Assembly: GCF_027942865.1 (NCBI RefSeq)
Contig: NC_134514.1
Coordinates: 17,345,965-17,409,964 of the forward strand
Direction of reading: 5' to 3'
DNA: 64,000 nucleotides
Origin: Odontesthes bonariensis
Lineage: Eukaryota; Chordata; Actinopteri; Atheriniformes; Atherinopsidae
The notes under the pieces are model-generated. The model ran no database searches, had not been told where the DNA came from, and saw only the letters and a program-made list of their open reading frames with translations. Positions 1 through 11,812 of this stretch are shown piece by piece (the first letter of the stretch is position 1; each line of letters starts with the position of its first letter). The position numbers were made by a program, and so were the translations under genes.

Positions 1-763
1 TAATGAGATTTACACATGTTGTGTGTTTAGTAGATTTAAGAAAATTATATACTGATAATAAACTCCACGAATCAAGGTTCACAAATGGGACAAACATAAA
101 AAGAGTCTGCAGACTGACAACGACGTTTTATCCATCAAATGCACAATTGAAAATACAGCTAAGCAAAACTTAGAGGCTAAAGGGTTTATACTTGCACACC
201 GCTGTAACACAGTCAATACTCAGTTTTATGTCAAGCAGCCTACGGTATGTCATGCAGCAGACAAGTCGAACAAAACTGGTTAAAACCGGAATCACATTAA
301 TTGATGAAATAATTATAGCAAGAGCTCTCACTCCATCTGGATCCCCACATAACGTTTACCCTGAAATTTGAACAATTACGGATTAAAATTTCTAAAAATG
401 CACACAAAAACACCTGTCTCTTTCTTAACTGACTGAAAAACACATTAATTGCAACAATCATTTAAGCCTTTCCAAAATTCTCAGGCCCTTTTGTGGCCTG
501 ACAGGCCTGAAATAAGATTCCCACAAAGCCCTCAACTGAGTTTGTCTCCATTTTTATTTCCATAAAATGACAAGCAGCCTCCCAAATCATGACAAAGAAG
601 AATGAACGCACTCCCCTCCTCCCCTGCCTCTATCTATCCATCCATCCATCCATCCCTTTGCTCGCCCCCTCCTCTGCGCACTCATGGGTGCAGGTGTGCT
701 GATATGCAGCCAAACTAAAGCAACAAACGACCAGCAGTGGTTAAATGGACAGCTAATTATTGG

Positions 764-866
764 CATATATATATATATAAATATATATATATATACCTAT
801 GTACAAATAGATATAGATATATATCTATGTATGGATATCTATATCTATATCTGTATCTGTATATAA
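764..866. repeat. TA-rich microsatellite
   Basis: Runs of TA dinucleotides grade into ATATCT/ATAGAT units. The small open frame across it encodes only Ile/Tyr-rich low-complexity peptide and is not a gene. Confidence 0.85.
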
Positions 867-2088
867 AGTTTAATATGACATATCACTGACGTCAAAAATA
901 AAATGAGCAGTGTGCCATTCTAGGAGGCGCGGCCGAGCCAGGAAAATACGCAGTACTGATGCATATGCATGTATGATAATAGACCTGCCTTTCCCCCCTA
1001 AAATGCCAATATTTTAAAAACAAATATATATCAAACACATCTAAACCAGATTTGACGTTGTATTCAATGATTTCGCTCAAGATGAGGGGACCATGACATT
1101 GAAAAGCAACGGAAAATTGACGTTTGTTTTCCACTGCGTTATCTACATCTCTCCCATCTCAAGCACTCTTTCCGCTCCAGTAGCTGTTTGCAGCCCCCCA
1201 ACCCTCCTCCCATCACCACACAGACACACACTCTCACAAACACACACATAAACACACACGATACATCTCCTTCAGTCACGGGACAGGGCGATGTACAGTG
1301 CGTATAATCGAAATAGACCCTGTAATCCAATTACATACAACAAAAACAGCACAGAAGTCCCCGGCGCAGCTGCAGCCTGGCAGAGGGCACTGCCAAGGCC
1401 AATGATGGCGACTGGGAGCGTGAAAAAGCCACATTACCTACAAATACAAACAAACACTTCAAACTATCTCAAATAACTCAACTAAAAGGCTTTTAGATTG
1501 TGAAAGCTCCCGTTTCAAACCCATGCATAAAGAAAACGGATGAAAATTAAGTGCAAAATTAACTGTTGTGGGTTTTTGATTTCTTTATTAATCGTGTCCT
1601 TACAAAGTGATAAAAAATCACACCTAAAGAGCGGAACATTTCACATGTCAAAGGCAAAATTAATCATTATCTCGCATCTGCAGTATTCATAGCAAAGCCA
1701 ATCAGTTGAATCTGGTGGCACAGAAAATGGTGGATGAATAATTAGACCAGGAATGATAACAAGTGAGTCTGCACGCTGACACTCCTACATTTTATCAAAG
1801 AAAATCAGCTATACTATACGACCTCGTCTTTTGGTTATCCAACTGGGGAACATTATCAGCAAATTAAAGGCCAGTGCTCAATACCCCCATCACTTCACAC
1901 GTCTCTCTTAAAATGTATTGGCCCTTGTTGCCCTACAGTCGCGTGCATTCAGCACACAGTCGCATCACAGCCTGTCATCTCTGCTTTATCATCTTTTTTA
2001 TTAAAAAGAAAACAAGCAAAAGGAACTAAGTCAACATAAAAATAATATTCTAACCCCAAAGGACTCCATCCCCTCCCTCCAAACCTCC

Positions 2089-2122
2089 ACGCGCGCGCGC
2101 GCACGCTCACAGACACACACGT
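2089..2122. repeat. CG/CA alternating purine-pyrimidine tract
   Basis: A CGCGCGCG run followed by CA steps, a typical Z-DNA-prone microsatellite. No coding sense. Confidence 0.7.
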
Positions 2123-2879
2123 ACACAAGCAAATTGCTCGTGTCGCGACAGAACAGAAAAAGTCAGCAAATACATTAAACTCTTTTGCCCTCTTGGACTT
2201 TGGCGAGTAAACAGCCCACAGCTGTGGTCAGCATCAGCGCTCGAGGTCGCCCCTTTAACCGTGCGCGCGCCTGCAGATTCTTATCAGCCTCTCCGCCTAT
2301 TCAACAGCCTCCATATTCACGACACCTCCACATATTCATCATGCAAAATGCAAATGCCGTTGCCTTTTTCATCGTGGCTATATAGCAGTGTGAAACCTAC
2401 TTAAGACATCTTTGTGGTTTACCTCTGCAGTCACACAACTGAAATTCGTGTTGATTTTATGTTAATGAAGAGCCCTTTCTCATATTTTTATTCATCTAAT
2501 CAGATAATCACTCCGAGGGGCTGAAAACGTAAGATGAAAACGAGAACCAGCTCAGGAACGAGCGAGAGCGGATCAGAAAAGCATCGTCTCAAAACATAAC
2601 GAAAAAGTTATGCAGTCTCTCTTAAAAGAGGATTTAGAGTTAGAATCGACATATCTTCCCCGTCTTTATGACATTATTAATGGAGCCCAATCAAATTAAT
2701 CACCCAGACACATTAATCAACACGCACAGCCAACTTCAGCATTGCACTGGAGAGGGGACAATATGCAAATTGGCAATACTTGGAGAGACACAATTCAAGC
2801 CTACCTTCTTGCAAAGAATACAGCAGAAGTAAAGTTACAAGCCACATGCCATACAAAGCAGTTATATTTCATAGGAATG

Positions 2880-3090
2880 TTGTGCAGTCCCCAAGACGAG
2901 TGCACGGATCAGCGGTCGGCCAGGCGAGACTCCGTGCTGGACTGGTTCATCAGATGCTCCCCGGCGGTCTCTCCAGCCCTGGTCCCACACTCTCCAGCGC
3001 CGAGAAACGAGAAACCGAAAAAGAACCGCCTCTGTACCCTCTTCTCTCCTCCCCTTACCGGGACAAGCTGCTGTTGCCCCACCCCCGATA
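2880..3090. promoter_or_regulatory. GC-rich, CpG-containing patch, possible promoter or 5'UTR exon
   Basis: This block is clearly richer in G+C and CpG than its flanks, which are AT-rich. On the minus strand it contains a CCCG|gtaagg donor-like site near 3,055. Such a patch is compatible with a promoter or untranslated first exon of a neighbouring gene such as dscaml1, but no coding match was found. The assignment is inference from composition and synteny only. Confidence 0.25.
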
Positions 3091-3758
3091 TCCTAATGAT
3101 GCGCCGTAGTGATGAGATAAGCACCGGGTACTAATAGCGAACCGAACCTAAACAAACCACTGGAACCTCTATGACGCGCACTATATAGATGCTTTTATCC
3201 GGTAAAGTGACGGAGTTCCTTGTGAAAACTTTCCAATTCAAGTTAAAAGGGAAACGGATATGCTTGCGCTAGGTTATTAACCATGCAAAGTAACTTTAAA
3301 AAAAATCCCCTTTTCATAGTATTAACAGTGACACGCATAGAAGAGGGCAATGCACTTGCCCAAGTTGTGCAGATATGACTGCAAAAAAAAAAGTGAACAT
3401 TTGTCGGAGTTCCAGGTGAGATGGAAGGAAAGAAGCGCAGAAAGGCTGCAGACTCCGCTTCCTTCAAGCGCTCTGCGCTGCACCCGCGTATGGCTACAAA
3501 CTGTGGTGGCGCCCAAAACCCTTTTTCTGATCATAAAATACCAAATAGATTTGATATCAAACAGTCGGTTATTAACGACAACCAGCATTACTACAATTGT
3601 GTGCATCAGGACAAATATTGACTAAGACGGTCAATTAATTCATTGAAATCGATTTGTGAATATCTCTCTGATTCTCTCCCATTTACGGTTGGATGGGCTC
3701 AAAGGTGCAGTGATGAAATGTTTCTAAACAAAACTTTCACGACATTCACTCATTCAAT

Positions 3759-4260
3759 ACACAGTACTGTGCAAAAGTCTTGAGACACTCGTAATTTCTG
3801 GAAATTTCATTCCCAAGCAGCCAGATTTGATATAATTGTTTCAAGTGGTTTTGAGCAATAGTAGAATTCATTTATTTATCAGTTACTTAACAATGACATA
3901 TGAATCATTGATGCGTAAAAAATCACCGAACTCGAGGCATGAACTGTGATCATCTTGACGGAGAATGGAACACAAGGCAGTCAACATCCAAAAAGCTTAC
4001 AAATGTCCTTTCTGAAGACTTGTAGTTGTAGTTGCAGAAGTTTGTCTGAAATGGTTCAGATTGTGTTGAGGAATAAATGTGACTATATCAAATATTGACT
4101 TTCAAGCTTGTTAGATTTGTACCAACTCTGTTTTACCTTATATTTTGTATTTCCCTTTATGTGTGCCCATGTTTCAACAAATCATTTGCACCCATTTCCT
4201 GTTTTACTGGTAAGTAAAGAAATAAGGGGTGGCTCAAGGCTTTTGCACAATACCTGCATG
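3759..4260. mobile_element. Tc1/mariner-like MITE with terminal inverted repeats
   Basis: The left end contains CAGTACTGTGCAAAAGTCTT. The right end, read on the minus strand, contains CAGGTATTGTGCAAAAGCCT. These are imperfect terminal inverted repeats about 500 bp apart, and both ends abut a TA dinucleotide, the Tc1/mariner target. No transposase frame lies between them, so it is a non-autonomous copy. The terminus resembles widespread fish Tc1-type termini. Confidence 0.7.
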
Positions 4261-7200
4261 TAACTAAAATTTGCATACACATATGGACAAATAGAACTGA
4301 AGTGTTTCAGTTAAACAGACTTCAAACTGCTTTAAATAGCAGATGTTAAAGGGGACAGTCAGACATCCAGGTTCTACAAACCAAATTTACAAGTGTTTAC
4401 ACACTGCAGCTTAGTACCTGTCCAGAGCACAATCACCCTACAATATGTCATCAATTGTCCAAATATCCTATTTTTAGGGCAACATCTTTCTTTTTTACAA
4501 ATCATTAATGAAATAAAATAATTCAAAATGAAATATTTGCTGTCTCAATACAGCCTCTTCTCCTTATTGCATCACTTCACCTGAATGATCAACACACAGA
4601 AAAGTGTTGCTGGTTGGAGTTCGTCTGTTTCAGACAAACCAGAGAAACTCCACTTACAGTCCTCTCAGGTGTACTAGTTATCTGCCTGAATCGTCTCCGT
4701 GGAAGTTTGTTTCTGTGGTGTATGGCGGGCCATAACCAACAGCAATCCTGGTTGTGGAACAGACCTGAGGCGCGCTGTGGAATTCTCTCACTCCCACTGA
4801 AGAGCCGCTGTGGTGTGGCAGGCAAGGAGGCACACTCTGCCTCCACTTTTTTTATTATGTAACAGGTGGAAACACACACACACACACCCACGCATCCCGT
4901 CTCTCTTTTTTTCATGCACACAGATGCACAAACAAAAATACGCAAACATCACACAAGATAAGAGACATGTGTAGACACACAGAGTGAACATAACGGGCAT
5001 GTCTATAATATATTGACTATATCCAGACGTACATCTTTTGGAGCATCAACAGCTTATGGACTTCAGCCACAGCCTATTGTCCTGGTTTAAAAACGAAGCC
5101 TGCAACACAAGGTGAACACAAGAAAATACTGTCTTTACATAATGCACCTTAATGCTCTTCTTCTTCTTCCTGTGACAAACTGGTCATTGAACAGAACCCA
5201 ACACATTTAAGGTCTTTGATGCATCATCCAGCTGCCCTGCACGATAACACATGAAGTCTGTCTTCAAAAGGCAATGTGGCAAGCTGGTTAAGAGGATGAT
5301 GTGAGTTGGCCTGACAGCACCAAGCAGGTTATACTGTATGTCAGCCAGTGATCATCATGGGGGCTGACAGGCTGAGCTGGGCCAGCCAGGCCAGAGAAAA
5401 AGCAAGCAGCTCCCAGACAGCTCCAGTGACTGTCAGTGAGGACAACATCCAGGATAGGCCACCACGCCGCTAAAAACCACAGCACCGTGTGTGACTCATC
5501 TCCATCACCCTGCTCGGATGAAGGAAAGGGAGGAAGCAAGGGTAGCAGGAGAGTGGGAGAAAGATAGTTTGCTGAGGAGAGAAGAAGAGACGGGCAGAGC
5601 AAGAGACAGTAAAAGCCAAAGGTGGGGCAGACAGCAAGAATGGTGTGGCAGATACGTTAATGTGGATGTTAATGCTCAGACAATCGGAGCCCCCCCCCCG
5701 GGCCCTGACTACATGCTAGGATCATATTAGTGTTAATGTATCCAGTATTAATGCACTACCCACAGCCTAATGAAACCTCTGCAATGTTAGAATTAGGAGA
5801 GGGAGAGGGCACATGGTACTGCTGCTAAGCTCTGTACAAGGTCACAGAGATCAAAATGAGAATGGAGAACGATGCAGGAATAGAAATGGTGGAGTAATGT
5901 GATTGGAAGCCATGACCCTTTAAAATCACATCATGGCAGGGAAAACTGACTTTAGAAAGAAAAAACAACAGTTTGAGTTAAGCTCAGTCTTGAGCGGGAT
6001 CAAAGTGAAACTGTTGCCAAACCTTTCTACCGTGCCGCCTCTCTCTGCGTGCTGTTTCATATGAAAAAGCTTCAGCATTATAGGCTAATACGTATTGCAC
6101 ACAACCATGCTGCACCACATTAACAGGAGACTGCCAGCCAATCGAGTGTTTGCCTTGAACCAAGCATGCGTGATGGTTATAGCACAAAGTGTATCAGCAC
6201 ATCTGAGAACGTGTCTGCATGATGGCAAAGCACAGGACATATCTGCTCTCCTTAGAGGTGTATTTATGACTGTGTTTGCACATGCGTGTCTGTGCATGAC
6301 AGTGCATGCACACAAGGCATCAAGGGGTGTTAATTTATTCAAATGAGCTGGGGAGGATAACGAGAGGATGGGGTGAGGGAGGGAGAGGCTGCATTTGCTG
6401 GAGAGGGGGGAAACCTTCAGCTGGAGGTTCATGCCTCCATTTTTCTCCCCCTCTTTCCACTTGTTTTTTCAGATTCACAAATGAGACTATTTGCATGGCT
6501 GAGAAAAAGGGAAGTGGTGGGAAATGACATCGGAGATGCGGATTGATGCGATTCTCAAGCAGACAGAGCACCTTCAGATAAAAAACATACCGTGCCAGGG
6601 CGATACCACCACTTCCAAGATGGCTGCCGCTGGAGGCGTCCTCTGTGGGACCAACCCAGAGACTGGCTGCTCTCACCCCAGAGTGGGTGAAACACATACA
6701 CACTTTCACACACAAGGTTTCAGGTTTGTTCCTCGAGCATAACGAGCACAATTTGCATGACACAAAATATTAACATTTTCATTTGAATAAGAATATATTA
6801 AAGACTTCAGAAACTCAGCTTGTACTGAGATATTGATCAGAGATATCTAGTGACACCTAGTGGCCACAATTAAGGATGTTATCATTGGAAGATCAGATAC
6901 TGATGTGTATCGGCTGGAGCTGGCAAAAAAAAATCAGTGACGCAAACTAGTTGCTGACTCCAGTTCATGGTCTTGTCCATAGTTCAGTGATGCCAAAAGT
7001 GTGGTCTGCGGATCTATTGGTACTTTAAGCAGATACATTTGTTATCCAAACAGTTAAAAATATTCAAAGCTCTGGGTAACAAGAGAGAAAGTGGAGAAGA
7101 ATAAGGGGGACCTGGTCAGCATGCATGGCTTCTGCCAGGAAAGGAATCATCAACTGACAGAGACCCCTACTTACTCCCACTCGAGATGACACTCTCCAAC

Positions 7201-7384
7201 AGGAGTTGAAAGGTTGACCTGGTTGATGGTCTATGTACCTGCGTTTTTGACACAATTAAGCACTCCATTCTTATAAAGTTTGTGAAAAGCACTGGCACCT
7301 ACTGGAGAACGATCTCTTGTCATTAGGTGATACACCAAGAGATCTAAATATTTGTCTTAAAGATGAATTAGAAGTGGATGAAAC
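4261..7384. other. gene-free stretch, non-coding
   Basis: No coding exon could be supported. The stretch contains a short (CA)n run near 4,870-4,890, a C-run near 5,692 and several moderately GC-rich segments at 5.3-5.7 and 6.35-6.7 kb. At 6,617-6,630 AAGATGGCTGCCGC resembles a YY1 site with one mismatch. None of these is decisive. Confidence 0.45.
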
Positions 7385-7452
7385 CTGTATAAAGTTTTGA
7401 ATTTCACCCACGAAGGATGAATAAAGTATTTTCTATTCTATTCTATTCTAAG
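7385..7452 (+). mobile_element. LINE 3' tail scrap (Rex1-like)
   Basis: The text GATGAATAAAGTATTTTCTA followed by TATTC repeats has the same layout as the 3' end of the full LINE at 15,130 (GGGATAAATAAAGTATTTTT plus hexamers). It is therefore read as a 5'-truncated copy of a related LINE, too short to carry protein sequence. Confidence 0.55.
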
Positions 7453-9135
7453 TGCAAGTAAATCAGGATGCAGCCTATGATTCATGGGAAGATGGGTCTC
7501 TAAGACAGGAATTTGAGTCATCAAGTCAAAAAGTTGGCTTTCAGGCAGGACCAGCATGCTCAGGTAAAATTTGTAACAAGGCATTATAAAGCAAGCATTC
7601 TCCTCAAAGAATGACAGTTCTATGATGAGTATTTAGTCCGGTCTAGGACTCAGCAAAGTTGGGAGTGTAGAGCAAATGAGGCTCAGCAAGCTTCTAGAGT
7701 TTGGTTTTCCATTGAACATATTAGTACTTGTGCAAAATGATCCAGCATTGGCATTCTGATTCTTATACATTCAAATACAAGTCATAATCAGTGGCCAAAC
7801 CTGAAAAAAAAACACAAAAACATAGCGCCTTAAATTGTCAATCCAGTTCCTGTATGCTGTGCTCTTTCAGCTAAGTCTAGCGGATGTAACAGTCTTCTCA
7901 TGTAACAGAAAAATATTAATTCATGTAGATGAAGAATAAATCTGTATCTTTTTTTTTTCCATTCAGCACAACTTTTACGTGAATGCAAAAACAAAATTTC
8001 ACATAAGGATAAAGTTAATTGAAGGCACCATGGGTCAAGACTGGACTCGATCTTGACTCTCCCTCCTAGCTGGGTGTGCTGTGCTATGACTCACCCCTTC
8101 CAAACTCCAACTGCAGACTTTTGAGCCTATTAAATGTGATGCAGCAGTCAAAATGTGAGTATTTCAGAAAATGTTTTGGCACTGTGTTACTATATGGAGT
8201 TATTTTTGTATTAAAGGAGAATTCCGGCTATTTTACAAACATATCCCATCTGTTGGAGACCAAGGAAAGTTGGCCAAAGGGAAAAACGCGAGAAATTTTC
8301 ATGCCCGCTGCGCAAAGTTGTCCAATTGCGCTGATTTCCATGAAAGCGGGCTCTATCGGGCAAGCTTTTAACCTTTCCTGAGGCTCTTAATGTGTATCAA
8401 AATACTTTTTACCGAATTGGCCGTGGTGTCAGTAGCAATACAATTCAACCCAGGGGCTAACCATACCATTAGCTAGCACAGACATTATACATTTTGAGAT
8501 TTCAAAAACAGCGCACTTACCTTTCTCAGCTTCCGTGTTCCACAGGCATGCGCACAAATCGATCGCCGAAGTCATACACTATAGTATTCCAAAATTGTCT
8601 TTTTGTCCACCAAAAATGACCCTCGGGAACCGAACTACACATTGCCATGTTTGTTATTGTTTCCTATCGAACAGCTGACTCGTTTCAACACCCATTTTCG
8701 CCTTTAAAGGGGCACTAGGTAGCATTTTAACCTAAAATTATAGCCTTCAGGAGTTTACCAAAGGTTAAACAAGTCAATGGTAAGCGAATGAAGCCTGTCT
8801 CGCTCCCAACAGGGGTCTGTATGCTGAAAATCCCATATGTAACTTCGGCAGGAGCGACCCGCTTCTGAAGTGTCGTGATGCGCGAGAAGAGTCGTTTGTG
8901 TTTACGGCACTTAGCTAGGTACTGTATGCTAGTTGTAGTTGTAGGCTATGTGTTCGCTTGCGTTGAAGAGCCAACACCAAGCGTTTCATATTCTGCCTTT
9001 CACAGACTGAATATGAAACGTTCGATGTTGGCACTTCCCATCTTTGTGAAATTTCTCCAAGCGTGATCGTGTTCATCTACCATAATGATCTGCGTTTTAC
9101 ATCGTAAAGAGACAGGTGATGATGGTGCTCTAATT
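7453..9135. other. gene-free stretch, possibly old repeat
   Basis: No coding exon is seen. The segment from about 8,205 to 8,730 has a different texture (CpG-containing, beginning with an AAAGGAGAATTCCGG word and ending near a TTTAAAGGGGCACT word) that I associate with dispersed fish repeats, but I cannot classify it or find its ends. The last bases, ctctaatt at 9,128-9,135, are the left target-site copy of the hAT element. Confidence 0.35.
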
Positions 9136-9491
9136 CAGGGATTCTCAACCTTTTTTCAGTGATGTACCACTTGTAAAATATTTTTTTAACTGTTTGCAAA
9201 CGAAAATACATAAAAAATAGCTTAAGATCTTTAAAAATAATAATAATAATAACTTAGTTATAATTAAAGATTTGTGCACAAAATATAATCAACTTAAAGT
9301 GTCCTCTTTTAGGTCTGTGTTTAAAACTGAATTTATAAACTCGATTGTTGACAAATAAACACATAAAATCATTATATTTTTGCACAGAAAATGTTCACAA
9401 AAATGAATTTATGTATCTAATGTTCTTTAAGGATCAAAATGAGACTGGCATGTCAAACTTACAGACTGTCAGCACAGATGATTGCATTGTT

Positions 9492-11341
9492 TTAGTGAGA
9501 AACTTGTGCTTGTGCTTCACTAAGGATCTTGGTCAGTCTTGGTGGCAGGGAGGCAACTGCTGTGATCAGGCTCTTCTCCAAGCTCAGTCTGTTTCTCTGC
9601 TTTGTTTTTATCACAGTCATTGCAGAGAAGGAGGCCTCACATAAATATGTTGAGGCAAAGGGTAGTAGCTGCTCCAAAGCTTTCTGCCCCAGGTCAGGGT
9701 GCTCCTGCTTCACACACACCCAAAACTGTGTGAGTGTGGATGTGGCAAACGTCATCTGGAGGCCACGGTCAGATGACACTTCCAAGAGCTCTTCCTGATC
9801 AGTGACAGGTAGCTTGCTTGTGTTTGCCTCAGACAAGAGAAATGAGTCTCTGACCCAATCCAGCAGTGCAGATTTCTCCTCTATGTCAGGAAAGTAGGAA
9901 TGAAAATCTTGAATCAGTTTGGTCAAATGTCCCACTATGATGGATATGACTGGAGCTCTGTTCACATCCTCACGAGAGAGAAAATCATTCACCTGAGGAA
10001 AGCAGGTGAAATTTCCCTGTGCACAGGCCCTTCTCCACAGCTCTGCTTTCTTCAGGAAGCCTCCCACCTTGTCATACAGGTTTAAAATGCTGGTGTCCTT
10101 GCCCTGCAGAGATGTATTCAGTTCGTTCAATTTGCTGAATACATCTGCCAGGTAACACAGCTTTGCCAGCCAATCTGTGTCCTGGAATAAGGTGGCATGG
10201 GGGGATTTGTGCTCAGTCAGAAAGGTGGTTATTTCAGCTCGTAATTCCAACAACCGGTTGAGTATTTTTCCTCGAGAGAGCCAGCACACTTCTGTATGGA
10301 GCAGCAGCTGTGTGTGTTCAGCACCCATATTTTCACAGATGCGGCGAAAAAGGCGTGCATTAAGTGGCCTCGACTTGATGAAGTTGACCACTTTGATGGT
10401 GTCATTTAAGACGTCATGTAACTCAGGGCTCATTTTCTTGGACGCCAATGCCTCCCTCTGTATCACACAGTGAGTCCACTTCACGTCGGGATTTTCCTTT
10501 TTAATGTGCGCGATGAGTCCTCTCGTGCGGCCCGTCATTGATGCTGCTGCGTCCGTGCAGATGCTGCTGCAGGATTTCCAGCTGAGGCCGTTTGCACAAA
10601 GTTGTTGACAACATGAAAAAATATCCTCTCCTGTTGTTTTCCCCTCGAGAGTTTTGCAGAAAAGTATGTGCTCATAAATGTCGTCAGTATCGACGTATCT
10701 GACGAATCTGACGAAAGCAACAAGTTGTGCATTTCCACTGACATCTGTGGACTCCTCCAGCTGGAGGGAAAAAGAGTTGCTACAACTTGATCGACAATAT
10801 CTGTTCCCATATTTTCTACTCTGCGGCAAACGGAGTCATTTGACAGAGGCACAGTCTTGAATTTCTCCGCTGCGTTTTTGTCCAGCATCGTCTCAGCCAA
10901 CACAACAGCAGCTGGAAGAAGCAGGTCTTCACCTATAGTGAACGGTTTCTTCGCTTTAGCTATGAGCAAAGACATCGCATAAGAGGCCTCCAGGGCTTTG
11001 GCTGATGTTGTGGAGGCTTTCCGCATTGTGTCTTGAGATAACCTGAATTCCGAAAGTTTTCTTTTAAAAAACTCAGGTTCCCTACCAACGTTTTTGTCTT
11101 GAGATGACGCTGGAGGTGCGCTGGCTTCATTCCACTGTTAGCCAACTTATCCCCACAGAAAAAACACAATGCCATGGGAGGATTGGAGCTGGTGGACGTG
11201 AATCCCATTAGGGCGTATTCTTCCGAATACTGTCGGAATTTTGGGGGAGTCTGTTTTTACCTTCTTTGTCATCTGTCCCTCTGTGTTCTCAGCAGCACCG
11301 CTGCCGCGCTTTAACCAGGACTCCATTGTTTGTGTTGTCAA
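9492..11341 (-). pseudogene. hAT transposase relic, ZBED5/SCAND3-like, frameshifted
   Basis: Read from 11,341 down to the stop at 9,492, the pieces give an N-terminal stretch beginning MESWLKRG, a BED-type finger (CFFCGDKL then HLQRHLKTK), a helical segment, the hAT core (EESTDVSG, CTDAAASMTG, HCVIQREALA) and the C-terminal dimerisation region (LPFASTYLCEASFS). This order is that of BED-finger hAT transposases and of the host genes ZBED5 and SCAND3 derived from them. The frame is broken at least three times, near 11,205, 11,030 and 10,770-10,830, so no single product can be made. It sits inside the hAT element, so it is an inactive transposase rather than a domesticated gene. The last 445 codons are still open, which suggests moderate age. 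Confidence 0.85.
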
Positions 11342-11812
11342 GGCGACAGTGGTTTATTTTGTCTATCAAGTAAAAGGCAAATGCTGCGAATTCATGGATA
11401 TCAGTCCCGTCACTGTTACGTTGCACGCTCTAGTAGCCAGTAGAACGCCGCCATTTGGGTACCTGCCAGCTGTGTTTGTAAACATACCTGAACATACATG
11501 AACTTATATTAATTGATATTTATAATGACTTTTGAATTGATGCTATTTTTTAAACATATTTTTCAAAATCTCAAGTACCCCCTGGAATGCCTCCAAGTGC
11601 CCCAAGGGGTACGAGTACCCCCATTTATCTAGCAATATTCTAGAATGCGCTGCTGAGGGTGGCAGCACGTTGGAAGCTCTGTACCTCACATTGAGATTTT
11701 TCTTTTTTCTAAATTCATTCCTGTTATTTCTTGGAAGAAATTGCATTTTTTTGGACAACTGTTCCTTCCTGCCTTGGATGCTGTGCAGCTGGATTGATTT
11801 TTCCCAACACTT

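Larger units (their letters stand above)
1..3758. other. gene-free stretch, non-coding
   Basis: I see no supportable coding exon here. The longest open frames are short, overlap each other in several frames and resemble no protein I know. The stretch is AT-rich with several purine/pyrimidine runs, contains TA and CA/CG microsatellites, and has a GC-rich patch near 2.9-3.1 kb. Octamer-like ATGCAAAT words occur around 2,350. In mammals the 5' end of DSCAML1 lies on this side of FXYD2, so this could be regulatory or intronic DNA of that gene, but no DSCAML1 coding exon was found. Confidence 0.5.

Noticed and set aside
684-866. 60-codon open frame
   Set aside because: It runs through a TA microsatellite and encodes only Ile/Tyr-rich low-complexity peptide.
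2742-3134. 130-codon open frame in the GC-rich patch
   Set aside because: Overlapping frames on both strands are equally open, no protein family is recognised and no splice context supports it.
9492-11341. Domesticated ZBED5-like host gene
   Set aside because: Several frameshifts, hAT termini and an intact target-site duplication show that it is a dead transposon copy.
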